Positions 1 through 8,243 of a DNA stretch of 17,396 nucleotides are shown here, piece after piece. The notes below the pieces were generated by a model. That model saw nothing but the letters and a program-made list of their open reading frames with translations, had not been told where the DNA came from and did not search any database. Source of the DNA: JAAOZP01 sp964616835 (GTDB lineage Archaea > Thermoproteota > EX4484-205 > JAAOZP01); assembly GCA_964616835.1 (NCBI GenBank), contig CAZTSG010000026.1, forward strand, positions 1 through 17,396. The letters are read 5' to 3'. Within the stretch, counting starts at the first letter, position 1. Each line of letters opens with the position of its first letter. Made by a program: the position numbers and the translations under genes.

Positions 1-2
1 AT

Positions 3-131
3 AAAAAGTATATCAGGTCTGGCAGGGAAGAGTTCAATGAAATAGGATGGATAACTCCCTACCGTCTTTCAAGCCGGAATATAGTGAAGCTATTCGGAGC
101 ATCATTCGATATCTTGATTGAAAAAGGGTAA
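3..131 (+). CDS. 3' end of an unrecognised protein-coding gene (partial, runs off the left edge)
   Basis: The third plus-strand frame is open from the window edge to a TAA at 129-131 and encodes 42 residues ending in LIEKG. The composition is protein-like, with mixed charged and hydrophobic residues and the stretch GWITPYRLSSRN near the middle. The first codons are missing, so neither the start nor the family can be identified. A purine-rich stretch follows the stop, and no downstream partner gene lies on this strand until 1684 at the earliest. The next gene leftward on the minus strand, a broken kinase, converges on it with its stop at 165. It could also be a chance open stretch, because only 42 codons are visible. 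Confidence 0.45.
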   Translation, partial: KKYIRSGREEFNEIGWITPYRLSSRNIVKLFGASFDILIEKG

Positions 132-164
132 AGGAGGGAAAAGTGTTATTAGTGAACAAGCGCT

Positions 165-1285
165 TTATTCCATCGAAGCCTTCTCCTCCTTTTTTGGAGC
201 ATACTTGGTAAATGAATCTCCTAGCAATGCTCGTAGCCTGAAGTATACTTCGAGAAGTGATTGTGGTCTCTTTTCATAATCCATGTTAATAATCTCCGGT
301 AGCAACCATTTAACTCTCTCGTCAATTTGGCCGCTAACATTCGGAGGATGAAGCCCCCATTCCTCGGCCTTTCCTTGCAATCTAATGAGCCTTTTTCTTT
401 TCTTCTCTTCGTCTAGCTGAAACGGATCATCATAAGAAATATATTATGTCCTCCACCCTCCCCTATCATATTCTTGACTTCGTCACCAAATATCCTTTCA
501 GCTTTTCATACTCACCCTCCATATATGAACGTAGAAACTCGTGTCGGGTAACTGCAATCAATAAATGAGGAACGTGATAATTAGTAATCATGCTTAATAT
601 TGTTATACCTAAAAAGTGAGCATCGAAGTTGGTTGCACACTTTCGTACGGATATAGTAGATACTCCGGGGGCATATAGCGCGGCGTCCCTGTCTGCCATC
701 TTTTCTCTCTTTCCTTCTGAGTTTCAGCTAGGCCGAAATCCGTTATGACGAATCTAAAACCTCGTTTATGCCCTTTAAAAAGAATGTTTTCTGGCTTGAT
801 GCCCTTATGTATCTTTGGAGGAATAAACTCTACAGTTGCGTGCTCGCTGGGAATTGTGCTACAGACATACACTAAGGATATAGTTGCTGATGCTTGGCAA
901 AAACGCAGCTGTTAGAATTTCTGAATAGTTTCTCCATTTTCCATACTTTTCCGGCAGCTTGGAGAGGTCCACTCGGCCAATTGCATCACAAAGAAGGGAG
1001 GGTTCTCAACAAATTCTCCAACTTTAGGATAAATGTTTTCATCGAATTTGCTTTTTCAAACTTCTCGAAGAATTCTTTATTGTAAAGCCTGACCTTGGCG
1101 ATGTTATGGTGATATAAGGCCAAGTCCCAGAGCAACTCCCTTATCGGATATTTGCTGAGAAGCTCATCTGGGCTGTTTACATGGAAGTTAGAAAGATGTA
1201 CGCTTTTTCAATCAATGTCTTTTAAAAGTTGGTCTACATTTCCTATCATAGCCTGGCTTATAAAGATATATGACTGGCTTTCCAT
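165..1285 (-). pseudogene. Decayed Ser/Thr protein kinase gene (several frameshifts and an in-frame stop)
   Basis: Kinase pieces occur in the correct order on the minus strand but in different frames. From 1285 the frame starts with MESQSYIF, meets a TGA after about 25 codons, and continues through ELLWDLALYHHNIAK, which resembles the HxNI segment after helix C. A one-base shift leads into ENPPFFVMQLAEW, the hinge. Another frame (872-609) carries HKGIKPENILF (catalytic loop), TDFGLAE (DFG) and TPRYMPPEYLL (APE region). The 699-466 frame holds TNFDAHFLGITILSMIT, matching the DxxxLGxxLxxMxT helix F region. The last frame (to 165) has MDYEKRPQSLLEVYFRL, the usual end of a kinase C-lobe. The catalytic Asp of HRD reads Gly. 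At least four disruptions make a functional product implausible. It is not an obvious recent copy of either intact kinase in the window. Confidence 0.8.
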
Positions 1286-1322
1286 TAAATTTTATTAAAT
1301 CTTATTAAGATAAGTAGGATGA

Positions 1323-1535
1323 TCAAAATACATTATGAGTCATAACCTCTTCCCACCATTCACTATTCTTTAATTCCCATATACCATCAGGTCTTCTCCC
1401 TTCTATAGCGGTTGGATCGTGACCAAGACAGAAATAGATCTTAGAGGAACGCGGATTTCGGGGAAATACTTCTATGATTCCCTTAATTTTAAAGAACGTT
1501 TTAATAACAATAATAAAACCTGCATTTACCTTGAA
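1323..1535 (-). pseudogene. Short open stretch without a start codon; remnant of an unrecognised protein
   Basis: A minus-strand frame is open for 70 codons between a TAA (1536-1538) and a TGA (1323-1325). The translation is protein-like, including EVFPRNPRSSKIYFCLGHD and GRRPDGIWELKNSEWWEE. No ATG, GTG or TTG occurs near the upstream end, so it is unlikely to be an intact gene. It lies 37 nt upstream of, and on the same strand as, the decayed kinase, so the two may have formed one operon, or this may be a fragment of a larger upstream protein. I do not recognise the family. Confidence 0.4.
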
Positions 1536-1683
1536 TTAATGGAAATCTTATGATTGGTCATTATAGGCACTTGACATCAAACCACATTAAGGTTTATCAC
1601 CGAACTATTATCGCGCAGACATGGAGAAAATCATGAGGACATGTCCTAAAGAAAAATATGTCTAACCCAATTCTAATTAAATA

Positions 1684-1842
1684 TTGAAAAAGCCGGAATG
1701 GTGTGAACCAGATATAGAGCTTAGTCCCACACCTCTAGCGAAATTGGGGCTGTATGTTAAACGGTCGGAAGACTTCGTCGGGGACGGGATAGCGATCTCT
1801 TCTGCGATTCGCCTCGTAAAAATTTATAAGAGACCAAAATAG
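1684..1842 (+). CDS. Possible small ORF or gene remnant, unknown function
   Basis: A TTG start would give 52 residues beginning MKKPEWCEPD and ending in IYKRPK before TAG at 1840-1842, just upstream of the receptor kinase. The same frame upstream (from ATG 1621) encodes MEKIMRTCPKEKYV, interrupted by two in-frame TAA codons. This may therefore be the tail of a decayed longer gene rather than a real small protein. The segment EDFVGDGIAISSAIRLV faintly resembles the GD-x-N-x-A-x-R-L stretch of class III nucleotide cyclases, but that is too short to use as an assignment. The TATA-like box of the next gene lies inside its last codons. Confidence 0.3.
   Translation: MKKPEWCEPDIELSPTPLAKLGLYVKRSEDFVGDGIAISSAIRLVKIYKRPK
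1823..1830 (+). promoter_or_regulatory. TATA-like box of the receptor kinase gene
   Basis: TTTATAAG sits inside a longer A/T run and is centred about 30 nt upstream of the ATG at 1856. This is the normal archaeal spacing for a leaderless or nearly leaderless transcript. No Shine-Dalgarno sequence precedes the ATG, which fits. An out-of-frame ATG at 1851 precedes the true start by 5 nt. Confidence 0.55.
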
Positions 1843-1855
1843 GTAAAAATATGAA

Positions 1856-4279
1856 ATGCAAAAAGCATCATTACTATTATTTTTAATTTTACTCTTACTG
1901 CTCTCTGGATGCCATGCACTTATGCCACAAGTTCAAGCTTCTCCTGAGGAAGTCGAAAAAGTTACAACCGAAATAAAATTATCAGATATGGAGGGATGGC
2001 CCGGAGGATCGAAGGTAGGAATTACCGGGAATTTCAGATATGAAGGCGAGCATGTCGAGGAAGAAATTAACTTAAAATTCAGTTTACCTTCTTATATCTC
2101 TAACATTATCTCAGCAAAACTTCGACTATACTTATACGCGGGAACGCCTCATATAATTGATTCTCCAGGTGTACATGCTATTGTCGAAAAGATCGAAATG
2201 AACGATTATGTTGTTAGTAATAATTATGAATTTTGTTATTTAGGCGGGATTTTAGGCGATGAAAGAAAATCTATGTGGGTGGAATGGGAAATTCCTTTAG
2301 AATATCTTCGTCCAGGGGTTAACTCTTTAAGCCTCAAAATTAAATTAAATGTTGGTGTTGGCGGTCGACAGAATTATTATGAGTTTTTTATACATGATTA
2401 TTCAAATTTGCAAATAGTGAGGAAAGTTAAAAAATTTACCATCAGTTTCACGTCTAATCCGAAAATTCAAAGCATTATTGTTGATGGTGAATATTTTTCT
2501 CCAGATAAGCTTCCTTGGTCATTCGTTTGGGAAGAGGGTTCCGTCCATTCGTTTTCCATTCCCGGCACAGTGATTTACGTGGAAGGGAGCAATTGGACAA
2601 GATACCTGTTTACTGGCTGGAACGATGGTAACCTGTCGACTTCAAGGACTATAATTGCTTTAAGCTCTGCCTCTTATACGGCCATGTTTAAGACTCAGCA
2701 CTATGTTAACGTTAGCTCCGAGTACGGTTTTGTTTCCGGCAGTGGTTGGTATGATCAAGGCTCTATCGCCATGATATCCGTCACTCCCGAGGCAACTGAT
2801 TTCGGGAACGGGACGAGAAGGGTCTTCAAGTCTTGGATAGGTGATTTCTCAGGTTCCTCAGCAACCTCCAGAGTCACCGTAGATTCTCCGAAGAACATTA
2901 AGGCCTCTTGGGAGTATCAATACTACCTGTCAGTCAACTCCGAATACGGTTCTCCTAGTGGTGGGGGATGGTATTATCCCGGCCAGCTCGCCACCATTTC
3001 CGTTTCACCCATTGTGGATCTAGGAGGTGGGGTTAGGAAGGTTTTTACGGGATGGGTTGGCGACCACTCATCCAATAACAATACTTTAAACATTGCTGTA
3101 AACCGGCCGATGTCGTTGACAGCGAAATGGAAAACCCAGTATTTCCTGAAAGTTGAGACATGCTATGATAAGTGCGAGGGGGAAGGGTGGTACGACGAGG
3201 GCTCTAAGGCTTACGTACGTCTCAAGGAAACCGAGATCGAGGAATCTATAATTCTCACTAGGTACTTTGCCCGCTGGACCGGAGACGCCTCCGGCACAGG
3301 TGAAGTTTCCAACCCAATATACATGGATTCTCCTAAAACAGCTATCGCAATTTGGGGGTGGAAGCCGAATCTAATTAACTTGGGCATATTAACCATCTCC
3401 ATTACTACTGCCTACATCGTGTTCACTCATACGCCGGTTAGGCAGGTAAAGATGCTATTCTCTCAGAAAATACAGTCAAGGTTCCAAAAACCAACTTTCA
3501 AGAGAAGAGAACCAGAGGAAACGAAGGAGTTTCCTAGAGCACGTACACTAGCCAAATATAGAATACTTGAGACCATAGGAGAGGGGGCTTTTGCAACAGT
3601 TTTCAAGGCAATAGATGATGAGGGGAGGCTCGTCGCCCTGAAGGTGCCTAAGAAAAGCAAGGAGGCTGAAGAGATTTTTGTGAACGAGGTGAACCGCCTG
3701 AACGAGCTTGTTGGAAAAGGATTTTCGCATAGAAACATTGTTGATGTTTACGATTTCGGCTTAAGGCCCGAGCCGTACATAGCCATGGAGCTCTGTGACA
3801 GCAATATAAAGGGCATTAAGTTCAGCGAGGATGAGATTCTGAAAGTCATGCTGGAGATAACTGACGCGTTAATATATGCACATAACAAGGGAGTCGTTCA
3901 TGGAGACATAAAGCCGAGCAACATTTTGATTAAAGATGGTGTTCCAAAGATAAGCGATTGGGGGTTCGCCCATACCCCTGAGTACGCAGCTCCTGAGATA
4001 CTTTGTGGCAAGGAGCCGGACGAGAAGAGTGATATATGGAGTTTTGGAGTTACATTCTATGAGGTTTTGAAAGGAGTTAATCCGTTTTCTGGGAGAGACT
4101 CCTCCGAGATACTGGAGAAGATGAAGAGAGAGATAGACTTCAGCAGCTTGGGTCGTTTCGAGGATATAATAAGGAGGTGTCTATCCATTAATAACAGGTA
4201 TAACAACTTCAAGGAGGTTAAGAAGGATTTAATAAATCTAAAGAAGGCTAGTTCAACTTTTGGAGAGGAATATAGATAA
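1856..4279 (+). CDS. Receptor-like Ser/Thr protein kinase with extracellular InlB-B-like repeats
   Basis: The 807-residue protein starts with a hydrophobic signal segment (residues 4-17) followed by a lipobox-like LSGC (16-19); VQA at 26-28 is an alternative cleavage site. Residues 30-190 form an unrecognised beta-rich extracellular domain. About 194-500 contain four repeats with W-x-G-D or TGW cores (for example 281-354, 355-426 and 427-500), resembling the divergent InlB B-repeat fold. One membrane segment (about 505-524) follows, then a basic linker. The kinase at 568-795 has GEGAFATV (575-582), Lys596, a likely helix-C Glu611, HGDIKPSN (682-689), DWG (701-703), APE (712-714) and DIWSFG (726-731). 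All catalytic residues are present. DFG is DWG and only about 14 residues separate it from APE, an unusually short activation segment. The inferred role is sensing a surface signal and phosphorylating cytoplasmic partners. Confidence 0.93.
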   Translation: MQKASLLLFLILLLLLSGCHALMPQVQASPEEVEKVTTEIKLSDMEGWPGGSKVGITGNFRYEGEHVEEEINLKFSLPSYISNIISAKLRLYLYAGTPHIIDSPGVHAIVEKIEMNDYVVSNNYEFCYLGGILGDERKSMWVEWEIPLEYLRPGVNSLSLKIKLNVGVGGRQNYYEFFIHDYSNLQIVRKVKKFTISFTSNPKIQSIIVDGEYFSPDKLPWSFVWEEGSVHSFSIPGTVIYVEGSNWTRYLFTGWNDGNLSTSRTIIALSSASYTAMFKTQHYVNVSSEYGFVSGSGWYDQGSIAMISVTPEATDFGNGTRRVFKSWIGDFSGSSATSRVTVDSPKNIKASWEYQYYLSVNSEYGSPSGGGWYYPGQLATISVSPIVDLGGGVRKVFTGWVGDHSSNNNTLNIAVNRPMSLTAKWKTQYFLKVETCYDKCEGEGWYDEGSKAYVRLKETEIEESIILTRYFARWTGDASGTGEVSNPIYMDSPKTAIAIWGWKPNLINLGILTISITTAYIVFTHTPVRQVKMLFSQKIQSRFQKPTFKRREPEETKEFPRARTLAKYRILETIGEGAFATVFKAIDDEGRLVALKVPKKSKEAEEIFVNEVNRLNELVGKGFSHRNIVDVYDFGLRPEPYIAMELCDSNIKGIKFSEDEILKVMLEITDALIYAHNKGVVHGDIKPSNILIKDGVPKISDWGFAHTPEYAAPEILCGKEPDEKSDIWSFGVTFYEVLKGVNPFSGRDSSEILEKMKREIDFSSLGRFEDIIRRCLSINNRYNNFKEVKKDLINLKKASSTFGEEYR

Positions 4280-4679
4280 CCGTTAATAGCAGCATCGGCA
4301 AGTCAAACTTTTAAGACTTGACAAAGGAAATTACTTAAGCATTTTTCTCATTCATCGATTCATTCGTTTAATGTTATTGCTTAAAAGTTTCTGCCTCTGA
4401 GTCTTAAACACCCTCTTGCATACTTGAACTTTTTGATGATCTATATGTACAAAGTCCAAAGAATTCGTGGGAAAATTGAAGAAGAGACACTAGTATGCTA
4501 ATGATGCTGGCCATCAAAAAGTTATGCTTATAGAAGGATCATGACGGCACATAATTCACCTATTTTTAAACTGGACTTAATGGCATATTCAAAAATTGAT
4601 AAGACTTGCATTAACACGCATTAAAAATTCATGAAACATTAAAAACTTACGTGCAAAACAGGACTTCGAGGATCCTCTA
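4280..4679. other. AT-rich intergenic stretch between the receptor kinase and CDC48 (left part)
   Basis: No supported gene is seen. A weak stem of AAGTC/GACTT (4300-4319) lies just after the kinase stop. A perfect 12-bp inverted pair, AACTTTTTGATG at 4427-4438 and CATCAAAAAGTT at 4512-4523, encloses about 73 nt. CATTAAAAA occurs twice around 4620-4650. An open frame of about 38 codons overlaps the inverted pair, but it has no recognisable content. Confidence 0.5.
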
Positions 4680-4680
4680 A

Positions 4681-4834
4681 AATGCTTCCTAAAGCATTGG
4701 AGGTGGCGAGGAGTATAGGCAATAAACACCGTAAAGCGCTTGCATTAACTGATGTTGCCCAGGCTTTTTCGAATTTCCTCCGCCGCCATTGCAGGCATTG
4801 AACAGCTTAAGAAGCTGCTATGGGAAATCTTGTA
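4681..4834 (+). pseudogene. Remnant of an alpha-helical (TPR/HEAT-like) repeat protein
   Basis: From ATG 4681 the frame reads MLPKALEVARSIGNKHRKAL and continues with ALTDVAQAF, then ends at TGA after 39 residues. A neighbouring frame continues with IAGIEQLKKLLWEIL to TAA at 4832-4834. Joined by a one- or two-base shift, these pieces match one unit of the archaeal repeat pattern A-L-x-x-A-x-x-I-x-(D/N)-x-x-x-(R)A-x-A-L-x-x-I-A-x-A, followed by AG-x-x-x-x-A-x-x-L. That pattern is known in TPR- or HEAT-like tandem repeat proteins. Only about one unit survives and it is frameshifted, so no functional product is expected. The assignment rests on pattern memory, not on a search. Confidence 0.45.
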
Positions 4835-4876
4835 AGGCTGTTCAAGCCTGTTAAATCACATTAGTGGGCGAGAGTT

Positions 4877-4884
4877 CTTTTATA
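4877..4884 (+). promoter_or_regulatory. TATA-like box of the CDC48 gene
   Basis: CTTTTATA is centred about 27 nt upstream of ATG 4908, with no Shine-Dalgarno sequence between. The spacing implies a leaderless mRNA and supports the ATG at 4908, or the TTG one codon earlier, as the start. Confidence 0.55.
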
Positions 4885-4907
4885 CTGGCGTTATTTTTTA
4901 AAGATTG

Positions 4908-7040
4908 ATGGAGGTTTGGCTCAACGTGGCTGAAGCAAGGCCGGAGGACGTCGGCAGACGCGTAGCTAGAATCAGCAGGAGAGTAATGGCCCAGTTGAAT
5001 GTTAGACCCGGGGAGGTGATTGAAATCAAGGGTAGAAAAGCTTCTTCTGCAATAGCTTGGCCTTCCACAAGTGCGGATGAGGGTCTAAACATCATAAGAA
5101 TGGACAGTAGGATGAGAAGGAGCGCTGAGGTAGTTATAGGTGAAAGAGTTTTAGTGAGAAGGGTGGATAAGATTGAGAATGCTTTCGAAGCAACTTTTTC
5201 AATGGAAGGCATGCGAGTTGAAACTGTTGAGCAGAGGTTCGTTGATTACGTGAAGAGCAAGTTTCTCAACATCCCGTTCATGGAGGGTGATTTTCTTTCA
5301 ATACCAGTGTTCAGCGGATCGTTCGTATTCCAAGTTATTAAAACTAGGCCTGGGGGGGTTGTGAGGATGACTAGTGAAACAAGGTTGCGGATAGTTAGCG
5401 AAGCTGCTGCCGGAAGATACATGGTTCCAAAAGTGTCTTACGACGACATTGGGGGGTTACATGATGAGATTAGAAAGATAAGAGAGATAGTGGAGCTCCC
5501 CCTGCGGCATCCAGAAGTTTTCCAAAAGCTTGGGATAGATCCTCCTAAAGGGATCCTCCTATATGGTCCACCGGGGTGCGGGAAAACGTTGCTTGCCAAG
5601 GCAGTGGCTAATGAGGTGAACGCAACGTTTTTTTCGATAAGTGGACCGGAGATAATGGGGAAATATTACGGAGAATCTGAAGAGAGGCTCAGACAGGTTT
5701 TTAAAGAGGCACAAGAAAACGCGCCGAGCATAATCTTCATAGATGAAATTGATGCGATAGCTCCTAAGAGGGCCGAAGTCCAAGAGGTTGAAAGGAGAGT
5801 AGTAGCCCAGTTGCTTACTCTGATGGATGGGTTGAAGGCTAGGGGGAATGTTATTGTAATTGGGGCTACAAACATGGTAGACCTGATAGACCCAGCCCTA
5901 AGAAGGCCTGGAAGATTTGACAGGGAGATAGAGATAGGGATTCCCAACAAGGAGGAGAGGCTTGAAATACTCCAAGTTCACGTGAGGGGGATCCCAATTG
6001 CCAGCGATGTTGACCTAGAGAGGATCGCGGAGATTACCCACGGGTATAGCGGAGCTGACCTTGCTCTGCTTTGCAAGGAAGCGGCGATGAAGGTCTTGAG
6101 GAGAAGCCTGCCCGAGATAGAATCGCTAAATCAAAGTATTCCTGCTGAAACCCTCAAAAAACTAGTCGTCACTATGAACGATTTCATGGAGGCGTATAAG
6201 GAGATTACTCCGACGTTGATGAGGGAGATTTCAGTAGAAGTTCCCAAGGTTCATTGGGATGACATAGGTGGCTTAGAAGAGGTTAAAAAAATGCTGATAG
6301 AGTCAACGGTTGAACCGTTTAAAAACCCTGAAGAATTTAAAAACCTAGGGATAGAGCCTCCTAAGGGAATATTGCTTTACGGCCCTCCAGGATGTGGGAA
6401 AACATTATTGGCAAGGGCCATCGCGACTGAAAGTGGGGCCAATTTTATAAGCATTAGGGGACCGGAGGTCTTCTCGAAATGGGTCGGGGAGTCTGAAAGA
6501 GCCATTAGGGAAGTGTTCAGGAAGGCACGGACGGTCTCTCCCTCAATAGTGTTCCTAGACGAGGTTGATTCCCTAGCCCCCTCCGAACGAATTTTAGACG
6601 AAAGTGGTGTCACGAAGAGAGTTGTAAGCCAGTTGCTGACCGAAATCGATGGCTTAATTCCGATTCAAAATGTAGTGATCATAGGGGCCACAGACAGGCC
6701 GTGGGACGTAAATCCAGATCTGCTTAGGCCGGGAAGACTGGAGATGAAAATATACGTTCCTCCCCCAGATGAGAACGCCAGATTTGAAATCTTCAAAATC
6801 ATAACGAGGAAGATGCCCTTGGAGGACGATGTTGACCTAGCTGTTCTCGCTAAAAGAACAGAAGGCTTCTCGGGGGCGGATATTCAGTATTTATGCAAGG
6901 AAGCAGGGATGAATGCCTATAGGAGGAGGGCTAAAAAGGTTAGGATGAGTGATTTTGAAGAGGCTATTAAACGTGTCTCTCCGAGCTTAAGCGGCGTCCA
7001 AGCATACGAAAAATGGATGAAAACTAGAGAATCCATATAG
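4908..7040 (+). CDS. cdc48: CDC48/VAT (p97-type) AAA+ ATPase
   Basis: This hexameric unfoldase extracts and unfolds proteins in the cytosol, feeding the proteasome or remodelling complexes. The 710-residue length is close to the usual archaeal size of about 720-750. An N-domain (about 1-170; V-x-EA-x-P-x-DVGR-x-x-x-RI near the start) is followed by two AAA domains. Residue numbers here count from the TTG codon before the ATG. D1 has GPPGCGKT (221-228), pore loop KYYGES (253-258), Walker B FIDEID (278-283) and arginine fingers in RRPGRFD (333-339). D2 has GPPGCGKT (493-500), pore loop KWVGES (525-530), Walker B FLDEVD (550-555) and LLRPGRLE (606-613). All catalytic residues look intact. The C-terminus ends TRESI with no HbYX proteasome-docking motif. 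It stands alone on its strand, next to the receptor kinase and tail-to-tail with the HerA-like operon. Confidence 0.97.
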   Translation: MEVWLNVAEARPEDVGRRVARISRRVMAQLNVRPGEVIEIKGRKASSAIAWPSTSADEGLNIIRMDSRMRRSAEVVIGERVLVRRVDKIENAFEATFSMEGMRVETVEQRFVDYVKSKFLNIPFMEGDFLSIPVFSGSFVFQVIKTRPGGVVRMTSETRLRIVSEAAAGRYMVPKVSYDDIGGLHDEIRKIREIVELPLRHPEVFQKLGIDPPKGILLYGPPGCGKTLLAKAVANEVNATFFSISGPEIMGKYYGESEERLRQVFKEAQENAPSIIFIDEIDAIAPKRAEVQEVERRVVAQLLTLMDGLKARGNVIVIGATNMVDLIDPALRRPGRFDREIEIGIPNKEERLEILQVHVRGIPIASDVDLERIAEITHGYSGADLALLCKEAAMKVLRRSLPEIESLNQSIPAETLKKLVVTMNDFMEAYKEITPTLMREISVEVPKVHWDDIGGLEEVKKMLIESTVEPFKNPEEFKNLGIEPPKGILLYGPPGCGKTLLARAIATESGANFISIRGPEVFSKWVGESERAIREVFRKARTVSPSIVFLDEVDSLAPSERILDESGVTKRVVSQLLTEIDGLIPIQNVVIIGATDRPWDVNPDLLRPGRLEMKIYVPPPDENARFEIFKIITRKMPLEDDVDLAVLAKRTEGFSGADIQYLCKEAGMNAYRRRAKKVRMSDFEEAIKRVSPSLSGVQAYEKWMKTRESI

Positions 7041-7054
7041 AAACTTTTTGAGAG

Positions 7055-7100
7055 AATTTACAGGTGATATGATGTTGTTTAGTTTACTTTCCTGTAAATT
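7055..7100 (+). terminator. Inverted repeat just after the CDC48 stop, possible 3'-end hairpin
   Basis: AATTTACAGG (7055-7064) and CCTGTAAATT (7091-7100) pair perfectly over 10 bp around a 26-nt loop, starting 15 nt after the CDC48 stop. T-rich sequence follows (TTTTGTATATTT). Archaeal termination relies mainly on U-tracts, so the hairpin could instead stabilise the mRNA end. Confidence 0.4.
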
Positions 7101-7460
7101 TTGTATATTTGATATGGACGATGACGAATGCGGCCTTTTACAATTTGTTTCCTTTCATTAAAAGAATAAAATCTTTTCCATGCCCTTCAAAATTTCATAA
7201 TAACTTCTAGAATTGTATTTAACTGAGATCTCTTTTATTTCTTTTTCACTTGGCTTTTTGCTTCGGCTCCGTCGAAAGTAGTCTGGCTAAAGTTCTTTCC
7301 GTTTTTCCTGGGACTTAAAATTGGCCGAAAGCAGGATTATGGAGGAAAAGGACTCCCAAAAATGACTGGAGAGGAATAATTAGTATAGGGCTCTGCCATA
7401 TTAATTATGCTAACAATCAAAAAGATTATGCCCCTAGGAAGAGTGACGTACGACTCCGGG
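7101..7460. other. Intergenic stretch between convergent CDC48 and HerA-like operons, with a coding-like remnant
   Basis: Plus-strand T-runs around 7230-7262 could end CDC48 transcripts. On the minus strand a frame open from 7286 to a TAA at 7158-7160 encodes 42 residues, including KKPSEKEIKEISVKYNSRSY and EILKGMEKILFF. It has no start codon. A frame upstream of it (KNGKNFSQTTFDGAEAKSQ) suggests a frameshifted remnant of an unrecognised charged protein. A TATGCTAA...ATCAAAAAG...TTATGC motif lies at 7407-7432. Confidence 0.35.
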
Positions 7461-8243
7461 CTATTGTCCTAAAGACCGATTTGTAGCCAAGTTTTTTGGC
7501 ATAGGATACCAAAGCAACCTGACCCTCGTATTAACGATCTTCGGAGTGATACTAACTTCATCTATGTGCAATATACCCCTTATCTTTCCAAGACCCTCAT
7601 CCCTCTTTTTAATTAGTTCTTCAATCACTCTTTCTGTTTCCTCCCTCTTTAAAATCAAGCTCTTGATCCTGAGCTCCACCATTCTCTTGATTTTATACCC
7701 TCCTATTGCCTTGCTAAAGTGAGAGGCTCTTTTCCTCACTATTCCTGACAGTATTTCCTTCAAAGCATTGAGCTCATGGTTCTTCATCACCAGTTCCATC
7801 CTCTCGATTCTCTCGTTAATAGAATTAATTTTCTTCATCATAGCCCTTAACCTCTTTTCATAAGCCTTACGTATTCTCTTTGCTTTCTTCTCATACTCTA
7901 CTTCAAGCCTTCTTAGAAGTTCACCCCTATGCTCCGAGAATATCCTCAGGTATGGAGAGTAGTAAAGGATTATCCTAAGCTTTTCCGCCGCTTTCCTCTC
8001 GGCCTCTATCTCCAAGTCAGTCAGATTTTCCGGCAATGGAATGTAATCGCCCTTCGCAGGATTCTTATCCTCCTCAAAACCTTCGACAGATATTTCACCG
8101 TATTTCTCCAACAGGACGATAGGTCTTGAGCAGGGGTCTATGAGATATTTGAATTCTCTCTTTTCGTGCTTCCCATAGTCAGCGATTCCAGAGAATAGAA
8201 GGAGTGGATGATAGACAACACTTTCTCTCACATCTGATTTCAC
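7461..8243 (-). CDS. Coiled-coil partner of the HerA-like ATPase (equivalent to the C-terminal part of one-piece homologues)
   Basis: The 260-residue protein starts with GTG inside a GTGA overlap with the stop of the upstream ATPase gene, so translation is probably coupled. Residues 1-90 form a mixed region. SEHRGELLRRLEVEY (103-117) begins a strongly charged coiled coil (about 109-215) that contains a small hinge around GG (181-182). The tail (230-247, ending VRLLWYP) looks like beta strands. This order matches, from memory, the C-terminal third of bacterial HerA/FtsK-superfamily proteins of roughly 800 residues, which have a GE-x-x-x-x-F-like entry into a coiled coil and end in LxWxP. Here that part is a separate gene. 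The likely role is a structural or regulatory subunit of the ATPase ring. No catalytic motif is seen. Confidence 0.83.
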   Translation of the reverse strand: MKSDVRESVVYHPLLLFSGIADYGKHEKREFKYLIDPCSRPIVLLEKYGEISVEGFEEDKNPAKGDYIPLPENLTDLEIEAERKAAEKLRIILYYSPYLRIFSEHRGELLRRLEVEYEKKAKRIRKAYEKRLRAMMKKINSINERIERMELVMKNHELNALKEILSGIVRKRASHFSKAIGGYKIKRMVELRIKSLILKREETERVIEELIKKRDEGLGKIRGILHIDEVSITPKIVNTRVRLLWYPMPKNLATNRSLGQ

